Below, one piece after another: positions 1-5,376 of a stretch of DNA of 5,376 nucleotides. The stretch spans positions 1 to 5,376 of the forward strand of contig DAOVBJ010000080.1 in the NCBI GenBank assembly GCA_030670615.1, written 5' to 3'. The DNA is from Candidatus Bathyarchaeota archaeon (GTDB lineage: Archaea; Thermoproteota; Bathyarchaeia; RBG-16-48-13; GCA-020355125). A model generated the notes under the pieces. It had not been told where the DNA came from, searched no databases, and worked only from the letters and a program-made list of their open reading frames with translations. Numbering within the stretch: position 1 is the stretch's first letter; every line of letters starts with the position of its first letter. Both the position numbers and the translations under genes were made by a program.

Positions 1-1098
1 GGGGTTGAACTTTATCATGTGAGAATGCCTCTCATATATCCTTGGCGGACAGCGTATGGCGAAGACTCTGACATTCATTCGGTGCTTGTTAAGATGGTAA
101 GCGGAGACACCCATGGTTGGGGTGAAACCACCCCCTTAAAGGCGCCATGTTACTCGTCAGAGTGGGCGGGAGGCGTCTTCACCGTGACGAAGGAGTTTCT
201 TGCTCCTCAAATAGTGGGACGGGAGATCGAGAGTGCAGATGAGCTGCTCAAGTTATTAGGGCACTTCAAGGGAAACCCCTTCTCTAAAGCTGGGCTTGAA
301 GTTGCTTTCTGGGTTTTGAAGGCGAAGTTGGAGGGTAAGCCCCTCCACCAATTACTGGGTGGTAGATCGCTCCCAGTAGAGGTTGGGGCAGACTTCGGCG
401 TTCAAGACAACGTCGGCATACTATTGAAGAAGATTCAACTTGCGGTAGGCGAAGGTTATCCCCGAGTAAAACTCAAGTTCCGTCTAGGATGGGACATCGA
501 TGTTTTGAAAGCGGTTCGCGACTCATTTCCAGATTTCACCTTTCACATAGATTGCAACGCATCCTTCACCCTGAAAAACCTCAAACTATTCAAGAAGGTG
601 GATCGCTTTGAACTGGCTATGATCGAACAACCATTGCACTACACAGACTTAATCGACCACGCTGAATTGCAAAGATGCATCGAGACCCCGATCTGCCTCG
701 ATGAGAGCATTACAGGCCCTAAAAGCGCGGAGCAAGCCATCCAACTCGAAAGCTGCAGATACATGAACGTTAAATCGGGCAGAGTCGGCGGTTTACGGAA
801 CGCTGTGAAGATACATGACATGTGCGAGGAAGCTGGTGTGCCCTGCTGGGTTGGGGGCATGCTGGAGTCAGCTGTGGGAAGCGGGGTTTCAGCAGAGTTG
901 GCGACTCTTCCCAACTTCAAATATCCAGCCGACATATTTCCCACTAAAATAAATTACGTCGAAGATTTAGCCAGGCCCGAGATCTCACTTTGCTCTCCTG
1001 GGAAAGTAGCGGTCTCTAAAGTCCCTGGAACACCCTATGAGCCGAAAGAGGACATGCTCAAAGAATATGCGTTAAGTAGAGCTTGGATAAAACCCTAG
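1..1098 (+). CDS. Enolase-superfamily enzyme, NSAR/OSBS-like (mandelate racemase / muconate lactonizing group), 5' end cut off by the window
   Basis: A cytoplasmic Mg-dependent enzyme that removes a proton next to a carboxylate. Residues are numbered from the GTG at 19. The barrel carries Lys151-x-Lys153 (VKLKF), metal ligands Asp178 (in HIDCN), Glu203 (EQP) and Asp228 (LDES), and the opposite-face base Lys252 (NVKSGRVGG). Their spacing of 25, 25, 25 and 24 residues matches the NSAR/OSBS subgroup almost exactly, as does the late GGMLES motif at 279-284 followed by LPNF. The frame stays open to base 1 and reads GVELYH before the GTG. This is the usual first beta strand of the family, so the true start lies a few codons left of the window and the GTG at 19 is internal. 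About 365 residues are visible, close to full length. It ends at TAG (1096-1098). Possible reactions are N-acylamino acid racemization, o-succinylbenzoate synthesis or another epimerization. The family is secure; the substrate is not known. Confidence 0.93.
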   Translation, partial: GVELYHVRMPLIYPWRTAYGEDSDIHSVLVKMVSGDTHGWGETTPLKAPCYSSEWAGGVFTVTKEFLAPQIVGREIESADELLKLLGHFKGNPFSKAGLEVAFWVLKAKLEGKPLHQLLGGRSLPVEVGADFGVQDNVGILLKKIQLAVGEGYPRVKLKFRLGWDIDVLKAVRDSFPDFTFHIDCNASFTLKNLKLFKKVDRFELAMIEQPLHYTDLIDHAELQRCIETPICLDESITGPKSAEQAIQLESCRYMNVKSGRVGGLRNAVKIHDMCEEAGVPCWVGGMLESAVGSGVSAELATLPNFKYPADIFPTKINYVEDLARPEISLCSPGKVAVSKVPGTPYEPKEDMLKEYALSRAWIKP

Positions 1099-1270
1099 AA
1101 CTCCTCTTTGAAGCGCTTAACATGGATATAAAGGCGGTTAGATAGCTTCATGCGTATAAACTCCCTTTAAACCCCTTTCAGACATATCTCTGATCTTCAA
1201 TGACGGGAGAAATGCCTCTTAGACGCAGTTATTAATCATCGCGTCATCCCACGAAAAAGATCTTATGATT

Positions 1271-1333
1271 GTACTTCAATGCCTTTCTCAGGAAACACTT
1301 GAAGTTTAAGTGCGCTGAGTGCACTTCAATACC
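1271..1333 (+). promoter_or_regulatory. Repeated ACTTCAA motif and hairpin upstream of the phosphodiesterase promoter
   Basis: GTACTTCAATGCC (1271-1283) and GCACTTCAATACC (1321-1333) match at 11 of 13 bases and start exactly 50 bases apart. Between them TTGAAGT (1299-1305) is the inverted form and can pair with ACTTCAA at 1323-1329. A competing 6-bp hairpin pairs AAGTGC (1308-1313) with GCACTT (1321-1326). The second direct copy lies just before the TATA-like box, where a repressor or activator site would act. A related CTTCAATG also occurs near 1195. The repeats are visible; the operator role is inference. Confidence 0.3.
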
Positions 1334-1334
1334 A

Positions 1335-1342
1335 TTAAATAT
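1335..1342 (+). promoter_or_regulatory. Archaeal TATA-like box of the phosphodiesterase gene
   Basis: TTAAATAT lies about 35-42 bases before the TTG start. If transcription begins about 25 bases downstream of the box centre, as in archaea, the RNA starts near 1364 with a leader of roughly a dozen bases that just includes the GGTGA site. No convincing purine-rich BRE precedes the box. The T-rich run that follows (six T at 1352-1357, more to 1364) might also serve as a distant U-tract terminator for the upstream gene. Confidence 0.4.
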
Positions 1343-1364
1343 GATTAAAAGTTTTTTCTTATTT

Positions 1365-1369
1365 GGTGA
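1365..1369 (+). promoter_or_regulatory. Ribosome binding site GGTGA that sets the TTG start
   Basis: GGTGA complements the 3' end of 16S rRNA and ends seven bases before the TTG at 1377, an ideal spacing. The next candidate, ATG at 1392, would be 22 bases away, too far. The site therefore favours TTG 1377 as the start codon. Confidence 0.65.
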
Positions 1370-1376
1370 ATGGGGT

Positions 1377-3347
1377 TTGGTTAAGAAAGCAATGATAATT
1401 GGTCTTGACTCCGCTGTTCCAGAATTAATAAAGAGGTTTGCCGAGGAAGGAATACTTCCTAACATGAAAAAATTGATGGAGGAAGGCGTTTTTGGCGAAG
1501 GATTTGCCACGCATCCAACTCTGACTGGAACAAATTGGACATCAATCGTGTGTGGGACCTGGCCGGGCACGCAGGGAACCTCTTGCATGTGGACCCACTT
1601 CGAGGGTGAGCCTTTGAATAGAGTTCACTCCAGCTTCCTTTCAACATCCTCAAGATGTGAGCCGCTTTGGGAAGCTGGTGAGAAAGTAGGAAAAAAGTCG
1701 ATTATCATGAAGTACCCCTGTACTGTACCTCCCAACATTAAAAAGAGCATCCAGGTTGAGGGGGCCGGCGCCCCCTGGTATGGTTTAGACCCCTTTGAGA
1801 TTGCTCCTTGCATGTGTTTTTCCACTCAGACGTATCCGAAGGCTCAGACAATTGAGTTCAGAGAGGCAGCAGGATGGAAAAATGTTCCTGAGAGTCATTT
1901 GGAGCCCCTTGAAAGCCAGATAGAGGTCAGGTGTAAGAGCGTTGATAGTAAACAGGTCTTTAACCTACTTGTCTTTGACCCAGAAGGCGCTGGTTACAGC
2001 CAAGTAATAATCTCAAAAACAAAGGACGCAGATAAGCTCGTTGCTCGATTATCAGTAGGACAGTGGAGTGATTGGCTCCAAGAAGAATTTCACGCCAAGA
2101 TCCCGCTGTACATCAAGTACAGAGATGACCATGAAATCGTTTATGAAGACGTGCCTGTCAAACGGTTTACAGGAACCTTCCGCTTCAAGCAAATGGAGCT
2201 CTCACCGGATGGAAAACGCTTTAAGCTGTATCAGAGCCAGGTGTTTCCAACCACGGGCTTCACCTGGCCCGAAACGATTTCAAAAGAGCTCCTTGACAGT
2301 GTTGGTCCATTCCAAGAACATATCGGTCCCACCGCAGACTTCAATAACTGGATAGATGATGACACCTTCCTCGAAGAATTAGAGTATCAGGCCTGGTGGC
2401 TTGGCAAGGCGACTGACCACCTCATGACCCACTATGAGTGGGATCTCTACTTCCTCCAATGGCACGGGCCAAACCACGCTCAACACACCTTTTGGGGCGG
2501 TATAGACCCCCTCAGTCCATGGTATGACGAAAAGAACGCTTCCCGCTACTGGAAGTGCTTCAAACGCTTCTACGTCGCCGCTGACGAGATGATAGGTGAT
2601 ATTATTAAGCACGCGGACGAGGAAACCTTGATCGTCGTGACTGCGGATCACGGTCACATTCCGTATATTTATGGCGCCGCCATGATCGGAAACGCTTTAA
2701 CAAACGCTGGATTGCTGATCTGCAAAAAAGGCGATGAAGGAAAAGTGGTTGTGGATTGGTCTAAGACAAAGGCCTATCCTATCAACTCTGTTCACATCTA
2801 CGTGAATCTGAAGGGTCGTGACCCAGACGGAATAGTAGAGCCTGGCACCGAGTACGATGACGTCTGTAACAAAGTGGTAAGTGCGCTATATGGAATCAGA
2901 GACCCAAAGGGGAATTGTCCAATTGCCTTCGCTTCGAAGAAGGAGGATGCGGAGATGATTGGGTTGTATGGGGATCGAGTCGGCGATGTTGTATACGGTT
3001 TAAACGCCGGTTACATTTCGCGCTTAGAACCCACTGAGGACGCTGAGGAATTCAATAATTCAACCTTTCTCGAAAAAGGCGCAGTCGCGCTTACAGATGA
3101 CTGGGCCGATAGGAGCGGCCAAATCCCAGCAAACACCAGCATTCACGGGGCGAATATACCGCCATCGAAACTTGGCTTGGGATCTATTCGAGTTCCCATA
3201 ATACTGCGCGGCCCAGGGATTAAAAAGAATTACGAGATGAAAACCCACTTTCGCCTCATAGATATAGCGCCAATCGTATCGCACATCTTGGACATGCCGA
3301 CACCTGCACACTGTGATGGATCTCTGATCCTTGAGGCCCTTCAATAA
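1377..3347 (+). CDS. Alkaline-phosphatase-superfamily hydrolase (type I phosphodiesterase / nucleotide pyrophosphatase type)
   Basis: A 656-residue two-metal enzyme expected to cleave phosphoesters. It has no signal peptide or membrane segment, so it should be cytoplasmic. TTG at 1377 is chosen because GGTGA precedes it and because it gives MVKKAMIIGLD, the typical family beginning. Numbered from there: Asp11 in GLDS is the first metal ligand; Thr50 in PTLTGTNW is the predicted nucleophile, with Asn53 three residues later as in nucleotide pyrophosphatases; the core continues through LWEAGEKVGKKS (about 98-109). Next comes a large insertion, about 120-345, with beta-rich stretches. The core resumes at LYFLQWHGPNHAQH (357-370), then TADHG with Asp424 and His425, and the final His590 in IHGAN ahead of the VPIILRGPG strand. 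Asn366 sits where relatives usually have a metal-binding Asp, with the partner His370 kept. It ends at TAA, with no co-transcribed gene evident downstream. Superfamily membership is secure; the substrate cannot be told. Confidence 0.92.
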   Translation: MVKKAMIIGLDSAVPELIKRFAEEGILPNMKKLMEEGVFGEGFATHPTLTGTNWTSIVCGTWPGTQGTSCMWTHFEGEPLNRVHSSFLSTSSRCEPLWEAGEKVGKKSIIMKYPCTVPPNIKKSIQVEGAGAPWYGLDPFEIAPCMCFSTQTYPKAQTIEFREAAGWKNVPESHLEPLESQIEVRCKSVDSKQVFNLLVFDPEGAGYSQVIISKTKDADKLVARLSVGQWSDWLQEEFHAKIPLYIKYRDDHEIVYEDVPVKRFTGTFRFKQMELSPDGKRFKLYQSQVFPTTGFTWPETISKELLDSVGPFQEHIGPTADFNNWIDDDTFLEELEYQAWWLGKATDHLMTHYEWDLYFLQWHGPNHAQHTFWGGIDPLSPWYDEKNASRYWKCFKRFYVAADEMIGDIIKHADEETLIVVTADHGHIPYIYGAAMIGNALTNAGLLICKKGDEGKVVVDWSKTKAYPINSVHIYVNLKGRDPDGIVEPGTEYDDVCNKVVSALYGIRDPKGNCPIAFASKKEDAEMIGLYGDRVGDVVYGLNAGYISRLEPTEDAEEFNNSTFLEKGAVALTDDWADRSGQIPANTSIHGANIPPSKLGLGSIRVPIILRGPGIKKNYEMKTHFRLIDIAPIVSHILDMPTPAHCDGSLILEALQ

Positions 3348-3365
3348 TGATCCAAGTCCGATCAT
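3347..3365 (+). repeat. Small inverted repeat overlapping the phosphodiesterase stop codon
   Basis: ATGATC (3347-3352) and GATCAT (3360-3365) can form a perfect 6-bp stem with a 7-base loop, starting at the last base of the TAA stop. No T run follows, so it does not look like a standard terminator. It may aid 3' end stability or be chance. Confidence 0.25.
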
Positions 3366-3425
3366 AATACAAAGCTAATTTGCTAAGACTGCATCGCAAG
3401 CATATGCAACTCCAGAGTAAGCTAG

Positions 3426-3437
3426 AGCTAGCTAGCT
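3426..3437. repeat. AGCTAGCTAGCT palindrome, second copy of the core at 3547-3554
   Basis: A perfect 12-bp self-complementary sequence of overlapping AGCTAGCT units, preceded by a further AGCTAG at 3420-3425. A shorter perfect copy, AGCTAGCT, occurs at 3547-3554 and includes the TAG that interrupts the small membrane-protein frame. It could be a protein-binding site, a recombination scar or low-complexity drift. The rest of 3348-3519 holds no gene that I can see. Confidence 0.35.
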
Positions 3438-3462
3438 ATATGACGAGGGAGACGAGTTTGCA

Positions 3463-3470
3463 TATTAAAA
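3463..3470 (+). promoter_or_regulatory. Possible TATA-like box for the small membrane-protein frame
   Basis: TATTAAAA lies about 50 bases before the ATG at 3520. A start about 25 bases downstream would leave a leader near 27 bases. The region is AT-rich in general, so this is a weak call that depends on the small frame being, or having been, a gene. Confidence 0.2.
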
Positions 3471-3519
3471 AGATGACAAATCTAATAAAATTCTATGAAG
3501 GTATTTGAGCTACCCAGTT

Positions 3520-3729
3520 ATGTTGGAAAGAGTTCAAACAAATAGAAGCTAGCTGGGAATTTCTTTTCTAGGAACGGGAATTGTATTCATGATAGCAATT
3601 AATCCAGAAGTAATAGGAATAGGCAGACTTGGGCTTGTGTATATGATAATTGGTTTAGCAAATAGAGACAAATGGTCAAAAGAGAATAATATGATGATAG
3701 AGAGCATACATTATAAAATAAACAATTAA
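3520..3729 (+). pseudogene. Small two-helix membrane protein, interrupted by an in-frame amber codon
   Basis: From ATG 3520 the frame reads ten codons (MLERVQTNRS), meets TAG at 3550-3552, then runs 58 codons to TAA at 3727-3729. The part after TAG contains two hydrophobic stretches, LGISFLGTGIVFMIAIN and IGRLGLVYMIIGLAN. Their ends resemble each other (GIVFMIAIN, GLVYMIIGLAN), suggesting a duplicated helix-turn unit, and a charged tail (NRDKWSKEN) follows. Such order is unlikely in random AT-rich DNA. A Trp codon TGG changed to TAG by one base would explain the break, and Trp fits just before the first helix. The alternative is a shorter intact protein of 46 residues from ATG 3589, but that loses most of helix one and has no clear ribosome site. 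TAG ends both the enolase-superfamily and amidohydrolase genes here, so general recoding of TAG is unlikely. No function can be assigned, and I cannot name the family. Confidence 0.42.
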
Positions 3730-3734
3730 AAAAA
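3728..3734 (-). terminator. U-tract terminator after the amidohydrolase gene
   Basis: Seven A on the plus strand read as seven T on the minus strand, about 20 bases past the amidohydrolase stop, with no strong hairpin before them. This is the form of intrinsic archaeal termination. It lies next to the end of the small plus-strand frame, so it separates the convergent units. Confidence 0.45.
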
Positions 3735-3753
3735 GTCTTGGTATTTTGAAGTT

Positions 3754-5355
3754 CTAAGCTTCTCTTGCGAATACGGTTTTTCCTTCTATTATGGTCATGT
3801 CTATAGGAATGTCGATGATGGTTTCCGCGGGGACGGTTAGGATGTCCTCTCCTAGCACCACCATATCAGCAAGCTTCCCTGGTTCGATGCTGCCAAGTCG
3901 TTCCTCATCGAAAGCTTGGTAGGCCCCATTTATTGTATATAGCTTAAGGGCTTCCATAACCGATATCTTCTGACTCCGGCCAATGGGCTTCCCAGCTTTA
4001 GTTGTCCTGTTAACCAGCGCATGAATTCCCATGAGTGGAGGATAGGGTGCAGCGCTGTGGTCTGAGTGAGCTGCTATTTTGATTCCTGCGTCTAGGAAGG
4101 ATCGGGCGGCAAACATCCATTCCAGACGTTCCTCCCCGAAAGCAGGTATCAGCTTGTCCCCATGATAGAACGGGTATGGCCCAAAAATGGTTGGTAGAAT
4201 CCCCAGTTTCTTTATCCTTTTAATGATCTTTGGGTTTACGACGGTGCAGTGGATATCCCGGTTCCTAGGGTCATCCCTCGGGAACTTTGTTTGAGCTTCC
4301 TCCATAATGTCGAGGTACATGTCAATAGCCTTGTCACCATTAGCGTGAGAGACGATGCGGTAACCAGCCTCGTAGGCATCTAAAATCGTCTTTCGGGCGA
4401 TTTCCCTTGTCGTAGCCATGACACCATAGTAATCAGCTCTATGCAGGTATGGTTCAGAAACGGCTGCGGTTCGGGCGGATATAGATCCGTCAAAGAAAAA
4501 CTTCAACCCCGTTATCCTAACCCAGTCGTCGCCAAAGCCTCGGTAAATGCCAAGTTTATTAAGCTCAGGGAAAAGACCAATATTCACGTCCATCCTTACC
4601 CGTATAGGAAGTTCCCCTCGATTTTTCAGATCCAACACGGCCCTAATTTGGGAACCGCCAAGAGAATCGTGAACACAGGTAATACCTGCAGCTGCACACG
4701 ATAATAGCATTTGCTTCGCTCCTTCTGACGCCAACTCTCTTGATGGTTCTTCACGAATCCCACGAACGACCCCAACTGCCTTCTCATGAGCTCCACCGGT
4801 AAGTTCACCTGTATTTGGGTCCCGTTCAAATGTTCCTCCCACAGGATCAGGCGTGTCCTTCGTAACACCCGCCATCTCTAAGGCTTTACTGTTAACAATG
4901 GAGTAATGCCCTCCAACTGTTGTTACAATAACTGGATGATCAGGTGCTGCCTCATCGAGTTCCCATCTCGTAGGGTGCCGTTTCTCTTGAAGTTTTGAGT
5001 CGTCCTCTCGTGTACCACGAATCCACTCTCCTTTTGGAGTGGTTTTAGCTTTCTCAGCGAGCCTTGCTTGAAGGTCAGCTATAGACTTAACCCCAGCCTC
5101 CTCACTTAGATTCACTGTCATAAGCTTGCTAACGCCAGTAGAGGTCATATGACAGTGGGAGTCAATGAGTCCCGGTATCACCATTCTACCCTTTAAGTCG
5201 ATGACTTTAGTAGCTTCCCCCACATACGCTTTAACATCCACATTAGACCCTACATGGAGAATACGCCCATACTTGACTGCCACTGCCTCAACAATAGACT
5301 CCTTCTCATCGACAGTCACTATCTTCCCATTGAAGAGCACTAAATCAGCAAACAT
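3754..5355 (-). CDS. Metal-dependent amidohydrolase, YtcJ / Amidohydro_3 group
   Basis: A 533-residue cytoplasmic hydrolase of the group that includes N-substituted formamide deformylase and YtcJ; it cleaves amide-type C-N bonds. The start ATG at 5355 gives the usual ADLVLFNGKIVTVDE opening strand and has GGGGA five bases upstream. Conserved parts in order are IPGLIDSHCHM with metal ligands His67 and His69; VGGHYSIVNSKAL at 148-159; GGTFERDPNTGELTG at 173-187; GLKFFFDGS with Lys285, the probable carboxylated bridging lysine; SHANGD with His337; His369 where relatives have the EH pair (here DIHC); and HSDHS with catalytic Asp432. The C-terminal RLGSIEPGKLADMVVL segment (486-501) rebuilds the small beta-sandwich. 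Length and motifs are complete, so it should be active. It stands alone, convergent with the phosphodiesterase, and ends at TAG. The substrate is not predictable, because this group is wide and often over-annotated. Confidence 0.94.
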   Translation of the reverse strand: MFADLVLFNGKIVTVDEKESIVEAVAVKYGRILHVGSNVDVKAYVGEATKVIDLKGRMVIPGLIDSHCHMTSTGVSKLMTVNLSEEAGVKSIADLQARLAEKAKTTPKGEWIRGTREDDSKLQEKRHPTRWELDEAAPDHPVIVTTVGGHYSIVNSKALEMAGVTKDTPDPVGGTFERDPNTGELTGGAHEKAVGVVRGIREEPSRELASEGAKQMLLSCAAAGITCVHDSLGGSQIRAVLDLKNRGELPIRVRMDVNIGLFPELNKLGIYRGFGDDWVRITGLKFFFDGSISARTAAVSEPYLHRADYYGVMATTREIARKTILDAYEAGYRIVSHANGDKAIDMYLDIMEEAQTKFPRDDPRNRDIHCTVVNPKIIKRIKKLGILPTIFGPYPFYHGDKLIPAFGEERLEWMFAARSFLDAGIKIAAHSDHSAAPYPPLMGIHALVNRTTKAGKPIGRSQKISVMEALKLYTINGAYQAFDEERLGSIEPGKLADMVVLGEDILTVPAETIIDIPIDMTIIEGKTVFAREA

Positions 5356-5360
5356 CTAAA

Positions 5361-5365
5361 TCCCC
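5361..5365 (-). promoter_or_regulatory. Probable ribosome binding site of the amidohydrolase
   Basis: GGGGA on the minus strand ends five bases before the ATG. It is an imperfect match to the archaeal GGTGA/GGAGG consensus but well placed, and no other in-frame start gives the full N-terminal strand. Any promoter lies beyond the window. Confidence 0.4.
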
Positions 5366-5376
5366 AAATACCCTTT

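Larger units (their letters stand above)
1099..1376. other. Intergenic region between the enolase-superfamily and phosphodiesterase genes
   Basis: The first 170 bases hold no gene or clear terminator, only AT-rich spots such as ATATAAAG near 1126 and GTATAAAC near 1152 that have no gene at the right distance. The right third carries the ACTTCAA repeats, TATA-like box and GGTGA described separately. The reading frame of the phosphodiesterase is open back to 1269, but that stretch (including ATG 1341) overlaps the promoter and lacks family similarity, so it is treated as non-coding. Confidence 0.6.

Noticed and set aside
639..944. Minus-strand open frame inside the enolase-superfamily gene
   Set aside because: It lies wholly opposite the conserved barrel motifs and its product is low-complexity with no family features.
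1269..1376. N-terminal extension of the phosphodiesterase from ATG 1269
   Set aside because: The extension covers the TATA-like box and GGTGA, and its residues do not resemble the family's N-terminus.
1244..1588. Minus-strand open frame of 114 codons
   Set aside because: It overlaps the promoter and the conserved N-terminal part of the phosphodiesterase, has no recognisable motif, and looks like a shadow of the plus-strand gene.
2068..2355. Plus-strand frame of 95 codons inside the phosphodiesterase
   Set aside because: It is out of frame with a well-supported gene and rich in Ser, Lys and Arg, as expected of a shifted reading.
2379..2657. Minus-strand frame of 92 codons
   Set aside because: It sits opposite the WHG and TADHG motifs of the phosphodiesterase and shows no independent signals.
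3348..3520. tRNA or structured RNA in the convergent gap
   Set aside because: No cloverleaf, CCA end or paired stems beyond short palindromes could be found.
3550..3552. Amber codon as pyrrolysine
   Set aside because: TAG is the normal stop of the enolase-superfamily gene and the amidohydrolase in this window, no Pyl machinery is visible, and pyrrolysine in a small membrane protein would be unprecedented to my knowledge.

Overview
The window holds three long enzyme genes and one small, damaged-looking membrane-protein frame. Two genes run on the plus strand: an enolase-superfamily enzyme whose first few codons lie left of the window, then an alkaline-phosphatase-superfamily hydrolase (type I phosphodiesterase / nucleotide pyrophosphatase type). 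A metal-dependent amidohydrolase of the YtcJ / Amidohydro_3 group runs on the minus strand and converges on them. There are no RNA genes, transposases, integrases or CRISPR repeats.

The signals look archaeal rather than bacterial, although nothing here is a phylogenetic marker. The phosphodiesterase has an AT-rich TATA-like box, then GGTGA seven bases before a TTG start. The amidohydrolase is followed by a run of seven T on its own strand, as in archaeal U-tract termination. Moderate base composition and the mix of heterotrophic enzymes would suit an uncultured anaerobic archaeon such as a Bathyarchaeia-like lineage; that placement is a guess from general resemblance.

Layout: 1-1098 is the enolase-superfamily gene, with a complete set of catalytic lysines and metal ligands in the pattern of the N-succinylamino acid racemase / o-succinylbenzoate synthase (NSAR/OSBS) subgroup. 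1099-1376 is non-coding and carries the phosphodiesterase promoter, preceded by spaced copies of an ACTTCAA motif and a small hairpin. 1377-3347 is the phosphodiesterase, with a large insertion in its fold and Asn at a position usually occupied by a metal-binding Asp. 3348-3753 is a 406-base gap between convergent genes; it contains AGCTAGCT palindromes and a two-helix membrane-protein frame interrupted by one amber codon. 3754-5355, minus strand, is the amidohydrolase.

The genes have separate transcription signals, so no operon can be claimed. An acyl-amino-acid racemase-like enzyme, a phosphoester hydrolase and an amide hydrolase would suit salvage or breakdown of modified amino acids or conjugated small molecules, but that is inference. 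I see no clear sign of a new multi-gene system. The points most worth a second look are the Asn substitution and the interrupted small membrane-protein gene.
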